Positions 33,576 through 42,788 of a stretch of DNA of 63,509 nucleotides are shown in pieces. Numbering within the stretch: the stretch's first letter is position 1; every line of letters begins with the position of its first letter. The DNA comes from Agrobacterium tumefaciens. GTDB lineage: Bacteria > Pseudomonadota > Alphaproteobacteria > Rhizobiales > Rhizobiaceae. The notes under the pieces were generated by a model. It saw only the letters and a program-made list of their open reading frames with translations, was not told where the DNA came from and did not search any database. The stretch spans positions 1 through 63,509 of the forward strand of contig NZ_WJOK01000030.1 in the NCBI RefSeq assembly GCF_009649785.1, written 5' to 3'. The translations under genes were made by a program, and so were the position numbers.

Positions 33576-34516
33576 TCTGCAGTCACTCTCGGATCGAACA
33601 GGGGATAGAGCAGGTCAACCAGCAGATTGACGAGCAGGTAAGTGACGGCCACAAACAGCAAGCAACCCTGCACGACGGCGTAATCACGAGCGTAAATGGA
33701 ATCGACTATCAGTCTACCGAGGCCTGGAATGGTGAACACGGTTTCCACCACGGCAACACCGCCAAGAAGGTTGCCAAGAACCAAGCCAATAAGCGTCCAG
33801 GTTGGGCCAAAAGCATTACGTGCCGCATGGCGCAGAAGCACCGCCGCCTCACCCAACCCCTTGGCGCGGGCATGAGTAATGTAATCCAGCCGGAGCACAT
33901 CAAGCGTCGAGGCACGGGCCATACGAACGATAATGCCTACTTCATGTAGCACCAGAGTTGCCACTGGCATGATCAGGTAGATCAATCCGGCAATCGGGTC
34001 GTCAGTGACCGAAACATAACCCAGTACCGGTAACCAGCCGAGTTTGAGGCCGAAGCCGAGCAGGATCATCAATCCCAACCAGAAGGTCGGGATTGAAAGC
34101 AGCAAAGTGGACATAGCAACAATAGCAAGATCAAGTCCCCCATTCTGTTTCCATGCCGCCGCCATGCCGAGTGGCACGGCAATAAGAACGGAAAGACCAA
34201 CTGCAATCAGCACCATCCACGCACTGGTCGAAAAACGCTGCAACACAAGATCAAGCACCGGCTGGCCATTCAGCACAGAGTGGCCGAGGTCACCTTGCAC
34301 GGCATTGCCAAGCCAGATGACAAATTGCAGTGGCACGGGTTTATCCAATCCCATCGACCTGCGGGCGGCGGCCAGCGCATCCGCATCGGCGAGATCGCCG
34401 AGCATCAGACTGGCCGGGTCGCCGGGTATCAGGCGGATGAGGCCAAACACCGCCACCGAGACGATGAACAGGGTGGGGACTGCCGACAATAATCGGCTCA
34501 GGGCGAATTTCAGCAT
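33572..34516 (-). CDS. ABC transporter permease (DppB-like)
   Basis: This is a 314-residue permease starting MLKFALSRLLSAVPTLFIVS and containing the DppB pattern ALAAARRSMGLDKPVPLQF and the loop DYITHARAKGLGEAAVLLRH. Six membrane helices are likely. The ATG at 34516 has GGA upstream; the frame stays open upstream but with a poorer site. The stop overlaps the DppC start. Confidence 0.92.
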   Translation of the reverse strand: MLKFALSRLLSAVPTLFIVSVAVFGLIRLIPGDPASLMLGDLADADALAAARRSMGLDKPVPLQFVIWLGNAVQGDLGHSVLNGQPVLDLVLQRFSTSAWMVLIAVGLSVLIAVPLGMAAAWKQNGGLDLAIVAMSTLLLSIPTFWLGLMILLGFGLKLGWLPVLGYVSVTDDPIAGLIYLIMPVATLVLHEVGIIVRMARASTLDVLRLDYITHARAKGLGEAAVLLRHAARNAFGPTWTLIGLVLGNLLGGVAVVETVFTIPGLGRLIVDSIYARDYAVVQGCLLFVAVTYLLVNLLVDLLYPLFDPRVTAE

Positions 34517-34538
34517 GGTCAGTATCCGCCAGTCATTC

Positions 34539-36086
34539 TCACCGGGTTTTCTCAACACCCCAGAAGCGGGCGAAGCCCTGCCAGGTGCGATATCCCTTTA
34601 CCTTCGGGCCGGACACGCCGACATCGAGACCGTTGGCGAGCATGACCAAAGGTGCCTGCTCCAGAAAACGGGTATGCAGGTCATCAAAGATCGCCTGACG
34701 TTTTGCCTGATCGGTTTCCTGCAGCGCCTGATTGACGAGTTTGCTAACATCAGCATCATCCCAGACAGCATTGGCCTTCTTGGCTTTCGAACCGACAACC
34801 GTCTGATAGGCGAGCGCCGGCTCGGTGCGGTTGGAATAATTGAATGCCATGATCTGGTATTTACCGCTATTGAAGCGGTCGAGTTGGCTTGCCCATTCAA
34901 GAACTTCGATTTCCGCATTGATACCGGCAGACTGCAACATGGCCTGCGCGATGATTGCGGTATCATAGTTGATGGCCGAGCGACGGTTGGTGAGAATGTT
35001 GATCTTCTCGCCTTTGTAACCGGCCTTGGCCAGCAGTGCCTTCACGGCATCAGGGTCATAACTGTAACCCTTGTCATGTGCCGCCGTATGATAAAGCGAG
35101 CCGGACGCAACGAGCGAATTGTTGGGAACACCCAGCCCGTAGGTTACGGAATCAACGATCTGCGGTGTATCCAGCGCGGCAATGACAGCCTGACGCATTG
35201 CAACCTTCGACATCAACGGATCGGCGGTCTGGAACAGCATGGTCACGAGGCCACCGTGAGGAGCCGCAACAATGTTGAAGTCCTTTTCGTCCTTCAACTT
35301 TGCGGCCTCACCCGGCGGCAGGTAGGGCAGCACATCAAGAGCGCCACTTTTGAGACCGGCCACCGCCGTTGCGGTGTCCGGCACAACAACATATTTCACC
35401 TCATCAACAAGAACTTCCTTGCGTCCGCCGTAACCGTCGGGCTGCTCTCCTGACATAGAATAGTCAGCGAATTTCTTCAGTGTCAGTCCTTGCCCGCGTT
35501 TCCATTCGCCGAACTCAAACGGACCGGTGGCGACTGGCGCCTTCCACTTGCCGTCATCTCCGAACGAGGCACGGTGCACGATACCGGTGGATCCACACTG
35601 CGCCTGCGCCATGTAGTTCAGGAACATCGCATCGGGACGATCAAGCGTAACAATAACCGTGTTTTCCTTCGCCACGATTGTCTGGACCTTTGCGTCGCGA
35701 CTCCCATCAAAAAATGTCTTGCAGCTGAATTCCGGGTCACGAATGAGCTTCTCGAGGCTCCACTGCACATCGTAAGCGGTCATCGTCTCGCCATTGTGGA
35801 ATTTCACGCCGTCACGCAGCGTAAATGTATAGGTTTTTCCATCGTCGGATACCGTCCATTCCTTAGCCAGCATCGGGCGAACTTCACCCTTTTCACCTGC
35901 AGCAACCAGCCCTTCAACCACGTTGAGCATGACGGAATCCGTGCCAGCATCGCGGTTTATGCCCGGTTGGGAGCTTCTGATATCAGCGGTAATCTGCACG
36001 TTCAGCGTATTGGCTACAGCCAATCCGGGAAGAGTCAGGGCCACAGATGCAAATAATGCACGCAAGGCCGGTTTCGACAGTGACAT
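34539..36086 (-). CDS. ABC transporter periplasmic solute-binding protein
   Basis: This is a 515-residue family-5 binding protein (SBP_bac_5) with a Sec signal (ALFASVALTLPGLAVANT). Typical segments are VMLNVVEGLVAAGEKGEVRP and LAKEWTVSDDGKTYTFTLRD, then GVKFHNGETMTAYDVQWSLE. It would deliver a peptide, opine or similar ligand to the permeases. It is the first gene of the operon. Ligand identity cannot be read from the sequence. Confidence 0.93.
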   Translation of the reverse strand: MSLSKPALRALFASVALTLPGLAVANTLNVQITADIRSSQPGINRDAGTDSVMLNVVEGLVAAGEKGEVRPMLAKEWTVSDDGKTYTFTLRDGVKFHNGETMTAYDVQWSLEKLIRDPEFSCKTFFDGSRDAKVQTIVAKENTVIVTLDRPDAMFLNYMAQAQCGSTGIVHRASFGDDGKWKAPVATGPFEFGEWKRGQGLTLKKFADYSMSGEQPDGYGGRKEVLVDEVKYVVVPDTATAVAGLKSGALDVLPYLPPGEAAKLKDEKDFNIVAAPHGGLVTMLFQTADPLMSKVAMRQAVIAALDTPQIVDSVTYGLGVPNNSLVASGSLYHTAAHDKGYSYDPDAVKALLAKAGYKGEKINILTNRRSAINYDTAIIAQAMLQSAGINAEIEVLEWASQLDRFNSGKYQIMAFNYSNRTEPALAYQTVVGSKAKKANAVWDDADVSKLVNQALQETDQAKRQAIFDDLHTRFLEQAPLVMLANGLDVGVSGPKVKGYRTWQGFARFWGVEKTR

Positions 36087-36225
36087 AAGTTCGCCCTCTT
36101 GTTTTATGTTGATGCAAAAAACATTTCATATGTAAAAATCATAGTCAAGCATGTTTCGATATGCATCATGGAAACATATTCGAGCCACCCCGCTTACATC
36201 ATGTTGCAACTGTCTGCGGCGGCCC

Positions 36226-36681
36226 ATGGAGGAAGAACTGAAACTGGATGTAATAGGCCTGCGCATTATCGAGGCAATGAAGCTCCACGGACGCCTGACC
36301 AAACAGACGCCGGCGTAGCCGTTGGTTTGTCGACCACCCCGGCTTGGGCGCGATTGAAACGGATTGAGGCACAAGGTGTGGTCACTGGTTTTCACGCCCG
36401 CTTATCAAGGGCTGAACAACTGCCCGTTTGGGTGCTGATGGACGTAACACTGGCCAGCCATCGCCGGTGGATTTCAAACGCTTCTAGAGCGCTGTCAGCG
36501 CCAAAGCGGAAATTGTGTCCTGCTAGTCAGTGGCGGTGGCGTCTATTATTTCCTGACGGTGGAAACCACTGACATCGACAGTTATCAACGCATCGTCGGC
36601 CGAATGCTGGCCATGGAAATCGGTATCCACCGCCGCTTTACCCATATCGTGAACCGGGCTGAGAAAGACGGGATGGACTAA
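36226..36681 (+). pseudogene. Lrp/AsnC family regulator, frameshifted
   Basis: The ATG at 36226 (MEEELKLDVIGLRIIEAMKL) gives an AsnC helix-turn-helix up to LHGRLTKQ, followed by a TAG. The next frame has VGLSTTPAWARLKRIEAQGV and FHARLSRAEQLPVWVLMDVT. A third frame ends GVYYFLTVETTDIDSYQRIV to a TAA at 36679. The pieces align end to end with a normal Lrp protein, so this is a dead gene with several frame changes. It stands divergent from the ABC operon and was probably its regulator. Confidence 0.8.
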
Positions 36682-36802
36682 ATTCACTCCAGGATCAGAC
36701 CGGGCAGGCTGCGCAGCAGCTCTCTTTGGCCCAATCATGTCGCCCGGTCTGTAATAGGTAAAGCATGTAGATGGTTTTCGGAGGTCGATATTAAATTGGG
36801 TC

Positions 36803-37099
36803 ATGGACCGAATCGTTGCCATCCGAAGCTTAAAGAAGCCCGCTCGCGCCATAAAAGGCATTGGCGCGACGCGCCCTTATCTATTTGGATCAACAGCCCG
36901 GGATGGAGCCGGCTCTTCCAGCGATTTAGACGTTTTCATTGATTAAGACCCTTCCAAAAAGTTCTCGCTTCTGGAGCTACTTGGGATTAGGCAGTTCCTT
37001 GAAGAAAAGCTGGCCATAGAGGTCGATGTGACCACTCGCAATAGCCGCCATCCCATGCTTCGCCGCGACAACGAACAATCGGCTGTTCGAGTATTTTGA
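36803..37099 (+). pseudogene. MntA-like nucleotidyltransferase antitoxin, one stop
   Basis: The frame from ATG 36803 to TGA 37099 is 99 codons and unbroken apart from a single TAA at 36944. The first part holds the minimal nucleotidyltransferase motif LFGSTARDGAGSSSDLDVFI (GSx10DxD). After the stop it continues FSLLELLGIRQFLEEKLAIE and VDVTTRNSRHPMLRR. This matches MntA, the antitoxin of MntA-HepT, which AMPylates the HepT toxin. The start of hepT overlaps its stop (TGATG). Confidence 0.7.
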
Positions 37100-37285
37100 T
37101 GGTAGAGCGAAAAGTTGGGCTTGTTCTGGCGGAAATGCTGGAAGAAATTGAAGGCATTCAGAGCCACACGACCGGTAAGACATTAGCGGACTTTGAACAA
37201 GCTTGCCGTCAACCGTGGGCTGGAAATCGTCTCCGAAGCATCACGGCACGTTCCCGATGAATTGCTCGTGTTATCGCCGAGTTGC
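37099..37285 (+). pseudogene. HepT-like HEPN toxin, truncated
   Basis: From ATG 37099 the sequence reads MVERKVGLVLAEMLEEIEGI and KTLADFEQ. It then changes frame at about 37190 to LAVNRGLEIVSEASRHVPDE and LLVLSP, after which the HEPN family signature (RxxxxH) is missing. The gene is therefore truncated. HepT toxins are RNases whose activity is blocked by AMPylation by MntA. Confidence 0.65.
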
Positions 37286-37911
37286 TGGAGCACAACCTTA
37301 ACGAAGAGGTCCTCTTTATTCGCGGTCGCTACCATGACCAAGATACGGCATCAGTCCAAAGGTGACTCATCGAAGCGCTCACAAACGATTTCACCGACGA
37401 TGTTTCCTTGGCCCTGCAGAACGGCGCAGTGGACGTGGCCGACCTGCCATCGGGTACCGTCCTTAGGCGCATTCCTTGAGCTGATTCATATCTTTCCCGC
37501 GCACCTGCGGGGACGCAACGGGTCGAGGTGGTTGGACCCTCGGCATTTCGGTCACTTTATTACTCATCGGGGAGGTACGTGGTTTTTCGAAGAACTACAT
37601 CCGTTCGGATTAATGCCCGTCACCATGTTGGTTTCAAACCCCGACGCTTGCACAGACATGGTCAATCGACTTAAGCGGCTTAGTACCAGCGCCGTTTTTT
37701 TTTCCAGCGACCACAGTAGTAAATTCGTCGCAGCGCTTTACGGACTCTGGGCCAAAGTGGTCGACCCGCAGTCAACGAAACGACACCGGTTATGTCCCCC
37801 TTAGTCTTGAACCGGGAAGATTCGAATTTTTTGTTGCTGACCATGGTATCGGTGTTCTTACCAGTTTGAGATCAAGCCCGAGCTACGCATATTTGACCGA
37901 CCATGATTGAA
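37286..37911 (+). pseudogene. Relic, possibly GHKL-type ATP-binding protein
   Basis: In one frame the stretch after HepT reads ELLEHNLNEEVLFIRGRYHD, a stop, then LIEALTNDFTDDVSLALQNG and AVDVADLPSGTVLRRIP. Near 37805 another frame gives LEPGRFEFFVADHGIGVLTS, which looks like the G1 box (DxGxG) of GHKL ATPases. The blocks look like protein-coding sequence but are in different frames with stops. I could not assign one family to the whole. It is best read as a decayed gene or mosaic. Confidence 0.4.
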
Positions 37912-38279
37912 CTCGTTCTCTCCCGGGGGATGTCCGTTCGCGACGCTTCCTGCACGGCAGCTAGCTCAAGGGCGATGTTTCTAGCCCTGATATCATCCAG
38001 CACGCGAACGCGGTCGGTGTCACTCCGGCCAGGCAGGATCATGTTGACCGTGACCCAGTGAGGCGCGCGCTGCGTCGACAGCGTTTTCGACCACCCGGCG
38101 ACCGCGGCGCGAACCGCTTTCGACAGGGCAAAACCGGCAATGGGTCGCTCGATGCCCGATGAACCGATGATGATGATGATGATGATGATGCGACCCCATT
38201 GACGTTCGATCATGCCGTATGCAAGCGCATCGGTGATCGAAAAGATCGCCCCCCCCTCGAATCGACCGCTGAACGCCAT
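37905..38279 (-). pseudogene. Short-chain dehydrogenase remnant
   Basis: The frame contains the SDR catalytic region in a damaged form: GRIIIIIIIIGSSGIERPIA, then GFALSKAVRAAVAGWSKTLS and VTVNMILPGRSDTDRVRVLD. The N-terminal Rossmann fold is absent and the end differs from family members. The run of eight isoleucines comes from a (GAT)8 repeat. The catalytic YxxxK is missing (FALSK). Confidence 0.65.
38166..38190. repeat. (GAT)8 microsatellite
   Basis: Eight perfect GAT triplets plus one base lie inside the SDR remnant; on the coding strand they read as a run of ATC codons. It is probably slippage expansion after loss of selection. Confidence 0.9.
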
Positions 38280-38463
38280 GCCTCAGGCGGCTGACCGAGT
38301 GCTGGCGAGCGGCTTTCGGAATGGGCGGAAATGTCGTCGCGCCCCTTGGCCTTTGCGCTGGCCACGTAGGCGCGGACGATCTCCTGATCCTTTCAAGCGA
38401 ACGTCAGTTGCCGCCAGTGAGGCCTAAGGCCACGAGGTTTGGTGCGAACGCGCGAATGACAAA

Positions 38464-39360
38464 TCACCTATGTTGCTCACGCAGAAGGTTTTCAGCCATA
38501 AAGGAGACGAAGGCGGACACCTTCGGCGAGGGATGCCGGTTTGCCGGCCAGAGGATGTGGAAGGCACCGACCTCTTGCATATAGTCCTCAAGCACGCTGA
38601 CCAGCGTACCTCGCCGGAGCTGCTCCCGGATCGCGAATTGCGGCAGGCATGCAAGCCCGAAGCCCCCCTCGGTCAGGCAGATCTGCGGCTCGAGCGTGCT
38701 TGCTACCGATGTCACGGGAAGAACAAGTTCAAGGGCCGCGCCGTCCGACACCATCGGCCAGCGCTCCAGCTTGCCGGTGGACGGATATTTGTGATGATGG
38801 CAGGCGTGACCGAGCAGATCGTCGGGCGTCGAAGGCACGCCACGCGCCGCGAGATAATCGGGCGATCCGACGATCCGGTGCGAGAATGCCCCTGCCCGAC
38901 GCATCATCAATCGCGAGTCCCGGGCTTCGCCGGTGCGGACCACGGCATCGAAACCTTCGTCGATCACATCCACCAGCCGGTCGGTGAAGTCGAGGTCAAG
39001 CTCGATCTCGGGATAGGCGCGCATGAAGGCCATGACTGCGGGCATCATCAGCATGCCGATTAGTGGCAGGCTGACACGAAGACGTCCGCGCGGCGCCTGA
39101 CGGATTTGCGACAGCTCCAGTTCAGCGGCCTCGATCTCGCTGAATATCCGGCGGCAGCGATCGAGGAACAGAGCTCCTTCCGCAGTCAGCGTCAACGAGC
39201 GCGTCGAGCGATGGAAGAGGCGAACGGCAAGCCGCTCTTCCAGCCGCGCGACCGCCTTGCCGATGGCCGAGCCAGAAACGCCAAGCCTCGCGGCTGCACC
39301 CGCAAAACTACCGCAATCTGCCGTTTGAACGAAGGCATTCAATGCGCCGAGATGTTCCAT
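38464..39360 (-). CDS. LysR-family transcriptional regulator
   Basis: This is a 298-residue LysR protein with the helix-turn-helix FVQTADCGSFAGAAARLGVS and SGSAIGKAVARLEERLAVRL, then RSTRSLTLTAEGALFLDRCR. A type-2 periplasmic-binding-like ligand domain follows. The ATG at 39360 has GGGA upstream; the frame stays open to 39465. It diverges from an MFS transporter gene 90 bases away and most likely controls it. Confidence 0.92.
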   Translation of the reverse strand: MEHLGALNAFVQTADCGSFAGAAARLGVSGSAIGKAVARLEERLAVRLFHRSTRSLTLTAEGALFLDRCRRIFSEIEAAELELSQIRQAPRGRLRVSLPLIGMLMMPAVMAFMRAYPEIELDLDFTDRLVDVIDEGFDAVVRTGEARDSRLMMRRAGAFSHRIVGSPDYLAARGVPSTPDDLLGHACHHHKYPSTGKLERWPMVSDGAALELVLPVTSVASTLEPQICLTEGGFGLACLPQFAIREQLRRGTLVSVLEDYMQEVGAFHILWPANRHPSPKVSAFVSFMAENLLREQHR

Positions 39361-39450
39361 CCACTGGTCCCTATTGCGGACATCTATGTCCGATATGATG
39401 AGAACTCTAGCATAATTCTCCAATCGCGGCGACCGGCTTATGGTCAGGGC

Positions 39451-40659
39451 ATGACAAACATGCACTTATTCGCCGCGTCCCCCGTCGACCCGCCCCAACC
39501 TCGTCGTCTGCCGCTCTCGGGCCTGCTCGCACTCGCCATGGCCGGCTTCATCACCATTCTGACCGAGGCGTTGCCCGCAGCTTTGCTGCCGCAGATCGGC
39601 GCGGGCCTTGCCGTGTCGGACGCACTGGTGGGCCAGATGGTGACGATCTACGCGATTGGATCGCTCATCGCCGCGATCCCGCTGACGGCGGCGACGCAAG
39701 GCATACGACGGCGGCGGTTACTCCTCGCTGCCATCGCCGGTTTCGCAATCGCCAATACAGTTACAGCCGTCTCCTCTAGCTATCTGCTGACGATGGTCGC
39801 ACGATTTTGTGCCGGCGTTTCGGCCGGGTTGCTCTGGGCGTTGCTCGCAGGCTATGCGGCACGCATGGTGCCCGAGGCACTAAAGGGACGGGCTATCGCG
39901 GTGGCCATGGTGGGCACGCCGCTCGCGCTGTCGCTTGGCATTCCGGCCGGTACTTTTCTGGGCACCCTCCTCGGGTGGAGGGCGTGTTTTGGCCTCATCA
40001 GCGGCTTGACTCTGGTACTGGTTGTTTGGGTTATCGCGAAGGTGCCGGACTTCGAAGGCCAGCCTATGGAGCGTCGCCGCGGGCTCAGCACGGTGTTTAC
40101 TCTGCCCGGCGTGCGCCCGGTCCTGTTCGTCACCATTGCCTTCGTCCTCGCTCACAACATCCTGTACACCTATATCGCCCCGTTCTTGGTCGAGGCCGGC
40201 ATGGCAGCGCGGACCGATCTTGTGCTTCTGGTCTTCGGCACGACAGCACTGGCAGCCATCTGGATCGTCGGTGTCCTGATTGACCGCCAACTGCGAAGCC
40301 TGTCGCTCGCCAGCATCGCTTTGTTCGGGCTTGCAGCGCTGGCGCTTGGGCTATGGGGTGAGAACCCAGCGGTTGTCTACGGTGCAATCGCGGTCTGGGG
40401 CCTCGCTTTTGGCGGAACCGCCACGCTGTTTCAGACCGCTCTTTCGAACACCGCAGGCGATGCTGCCGATGTTGCTCAATCCATGCTGGTCACCGCCTGG
40501 AACCTGGCAATCGCCGGTGGCGGTATCGTCGGCGGGTTGATCCTGCAGCAGAGTGGCGTTGGCGGCTTCGCCCCAGCCATTCTTATCCTCCTCGTCCCGG
40601 CATTCATCACAACACTTCTTGCACACCATCATGCCTTCCCACCGGCTGCCAATCCCTGA
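39451..40659 (+). CDS. MFS transporter (DHA1 type)
   Basis: This 402-residue protein has 12 likely helices, the pattern ITILTEALPAALLPQIGAGL at the start of the MFS fold, and the loop TQGIRRRRLLLAAIAGF. It resembles sugar-efflux/drug exporters such as AraJ/YdhP. The frame extends upstream to 39106 but overlaps the LysR gene; ATG 39451 is the natural start. It is followed after 16 bases by the beta-lactamase-like gene. Confidence 0.9.
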   Translation: MTNMHLFAASPVDPPQPRRLPLSGLLALAMAGFITILTEALPAALLPQIGAGLAVSDALVGQMVTIYAIGSLIAAIPLTAATQGIRRRRLLLAAIAGFAIANTVTAVSSSYLLTMVARFCAGVSAGLLWALLAGYAARMVPEALKGRAIAVAMVGTPLALSLGIPAGTFLGTLLGWRACFGLISGLTLVLVVWVIAKVPDFEGQPMERRRGLSTVFTLPGVRPVLFVTIAFVLAHNILYTYIAPFLVEAGMAARTDLVLLVFGTTALAAIWIVGVLIDRQLRSLSLASIALFGLAALALGLWGENPAVVYGAIAVWGLAFGGTATLFQTALSNTAGDAADVAQSMLVTAWNLAIAGGGIVGGLILQQSGVGGFAPAILILLVPAFITTLLAHHHAFPPAANP

Positions 40660-40675
40660 TCCAAAGGAAATTCTC

Positions 40676-41842
40676 ATGACATCCTCAAATTCTTCGATCG
40701 TATCGCGCCTGGACGCTGTGATAGACGGCGCGATTGCAGCCGAACGCATCGTCGGTGCTGTCGTCCTTGTCGCGCTCGACGGCAAAACAATATATTGCCG
40801 CGCAGCAGGGCTCGCCGACCGGGATGCCGGCACGGAGATGCGAACTGACGCTATCTTCCGACTGGCCTCCGTCTCGAAACTCTTCTCCGCTGCGGCTGCC
40901 CTAGCGCTGGTCAGTCGCGGGATACTGGATCTCGATCGACCAATCACGGAATGGCTACCGGCGTTCACGCCGACCTTCGAGGGACGACCGGCTCTTATCA
41001 CCTTGCGTCATCTACTCAGTCACAGCGCAGGGCTCAGCTACGGCTTTTTTGAGCCGGAAGGCGGGCCTCTCGCCCAAGCAGGCGTGTCGGACGGTATGGA
41101 CCGCTCCGACCTGACGCTTGCCGACAACATCCGGCGCCATGCCGGCGTCCCCCTCTCCTTCGCTCCGGGGTCGGCATTCCGCTATTCGTTGGGGATAGAT
41201 GTTGTGGGTGCGGTGATTGAGGCGGCAACAGGGCTCGCCTTGCCGGAATCCATCCGCAAGCTCGTCACCGAGCCGCTCCGTCTTAAGGATACCGGTTTTG
41301 CGCTTTCCGATCCATCCCGGGTTACGGCTGCATACGCGGACGCCACGCCACGTCCCCGCCGGATGCACGAACCGGACTGCTTGCCATTGCTCCCCGGTAT
41401 GGCAAGCGTCATGATGGATCCATCACGGGTGTTTGATACCAAGGCTTTTCCTTCAGGCGGCGCCGGTATGGTCGGCACAGCGTTCGATGTGTTGCAGCTG
41501 ATAGAAGCGTTACGGCAGGGCGGCGGTGATATGATGACTGCCGATCATGCCTCCGTGATGGCGCGTGACCAGATAGCCGGGATCGACATCGAGGGATCGC
41601 CGGGCTGGGGCTATGGTCTCGGTTTTTCGGTGCTGCGCGACAGCCAGGCCGCAGGCGTGGCCGAGCCGGCAGGCACCTGGCGCTGGGGCGGGGCCTACGG
41701 GCATAGCTGGTTCACTGACCCAAGCAACGGCCTGACAGTTGTGGCCCTGACCAATACCGCATTTGAAGGCATGTCTGGCGCCGGGCGGTTTTCTACCGAT
41801 ATCAGTCGGGCCATCTATGCAGCGATGGCGGAGGCGTCATGA
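40676..41842 (+). CDS. Beta-lactamase-family serine hydrolase
   Basis: This 388-residue protein has SVSK in FRLASVSKLFSAAAALALVS (S-x-x-K, near residue 65), YSLGIDVVGAVIEAATG as the Y-x-x/N region, and HLLSHSAGLSYGF. It resembles class C/esterase EstB-like enzymes. AAGGAAA precedes the ATG. It lacks a visible signal peptide. It probably forms an operon with the MFS gene under the LysR regulator. Confidence 0.9.
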   Translation: MTSSNSSIVSRLDAVIDGAIAAERIVGAVVLVALDGKTIYCRAAGLADRDAGTEMRTDAIFRLASVSKLFSAAAALALVSRGILDLDRPITEWLPAFTPTFEGRPALITLRHLLSHSAGLSYGFFEPEGGPLAQAGVSDGMDRSDLTLADNIRRHAGVPLSFAPGSAFRYSLGIDVVGAVIEAATGLALPESIRKLVTEPLRLKDTGFALSDPSRVTAAYADATPRPRRMHEPDCLPLLPGMASVMMDPSRVFDTKAFPSGGAGMVGTAFDVLQLIEALRQGGGDMMTADHASVMARDQIAGIDIEGSPGWGYGLGFSVLRDSQAAGVAEPAGTWRWGGAYGHSWFTDPSNGLTVVALTNTAFEGMSGAGRFSTDISRAIYAAMAEAS

Positions 41843-42022
41843 GCGAGAAGTGAAATTAGCGATGCTATCCAACAATTCTAATCGAAGACTACGCCTTGAG
41901 GCGGGTTCAAACAGGCGCCCCTCTTTGCGACCATGCTATAACAACGATTTATCCGTCTCGCGCAGATAATCTCCCTTCACCGAAATATCATTCGTTCACA
42001 CGATTAGCCAACAGCTTCATGA

Positions 42023-42250
42023 GATTCATTCATTCGTGAAGAACCGCCACGATTAGGGCGGGCGCATCCTGATGTTGACACCGTCCGGCGACTGAAGGCC
42101 GCGGGGAGATTAGAGCTGTATGCGTATCATCCTGAACATGATCCAGATTTTTGCCTTGGATTTCGCATAGGAGTCGCTCGTGAGAGACCCAGTTGGTTTA
42201 TGCGGGAAGCTACAGCCGGATTGGTAACCCGGGACGGTCTCAGCGAACTT
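42023..42250 (+). pseudogene. Fragment of an unrecognised gene
   Basis: A frame beginning without a start codon, EEPPRLGRAHPDVDTVRRLK, AAGRLELYAYHPEHDPDFCL, GFRIGVARERPSWFMREATA, reads as coding DNA and runs into the 3' end of the GNAT gene on the other strand. Upstream a TGA closes the frame at once. It looks like the C-terminal fragment of an older gene. The rest of 41843-42239 holds nothing supported. Confidence 0.4.
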
Positions 42251-42788
42251 TGGAATACAGGAAAGCGTCCCTTGGTTCGTTCGACAAATTTGGATGGAAA
42301 AGATACCGCCGAAGCAACGCTTCCTGGGTCATACCAGCCTTTTCCATCACACGTGCTGAGGCCACGTTCATGACATCACAAGCTGCCTCGGTGCGATAGA
42401 TCATCGGATGGGTAAGGGCATGCTCGATCGCCCATTTTACCACTTCAGTCGCAACGCCCTGTCCCCAGTGATCCTTCCGGACAAGCCAACCGTAGGAAAC
42501 TCGCGGTCCCGCCAGTCGCGCGTCAATCCTTCCAACAAGTTCGCTCGGCACTTCGCGTCGGCAAATGACCGCTGGAAACGTGGAGCCACCTTCCCACTCC
42601 AGATAGGAGCGTTCCGCAGCCTCCTGCGTCTGGGAAAGGTCTGTGTGCGGACGCCAAGTGAGATATTTCGTCACTTCACGATCAGTTGCCCAACCAGCAA
42701 AGATTGCGTCGCCATCAGATGGTTGAACCCGCCTGACTAGAAACCGCTCTGTGAAGAATTCCTCCGGGAGGCGATACGCCAAGTCCAT
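42240..42788 (-). CDS. GNAT acetyltransferase (RimJ/RimL-like)
   Basis: This is a 182-residue N-acetyltransferase starting MDLAYRLPEEFFTERFLVRR. It has the acetyl-CoA-binding V/I-x-x-x-x-R/Q-x-x-G-x-A pattern in GWLVRKDHWGQGVATEVVKW and C-terminal NVASARVMEKAGM. Ribosomal protein alanine acetyltransferases and many antibiotic- or metabolite-acetylating enzymes share it. GGA lies upstream of ATG 42788; an open frame extends to 42875. Confidence 0.85.
   Translation of the reverse strand: MDLAYRLPEEFFTERFLVRRVQPSDGDAIFAGWATDREVTKYLTWRPHTDLSQTQEAAERSYLEWEGGSTFPAVICRREVPSELVGRIDARLAGPRVSYGWLVRKDHWGQGVATEVVKWAIEHALTHPMIYRTEAACDVMNVASARVMEKAGMTQEALLRRYLFHPNLSNEPRDAFLYSKVR

Noticed and set aside
34044..35453. 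Open frame of 469 codons opposite the permease and binding-protein genes
   Set aside because: It is a shadow of the ABC operon with no recognisable domain.
37193..37804. A 203-residue plus-strand protein
   Set aside because: Only its first 30 residues are meaningful (HepT); the remainder is out of frame with other relic blocks, so it is not a gene.
39106..39450. 5' extension of the MFS gene
   Set aside because: It would overlap the divergent LysR gene by 255 bases; the ATG at 39451 begins the normal family N-terminus.
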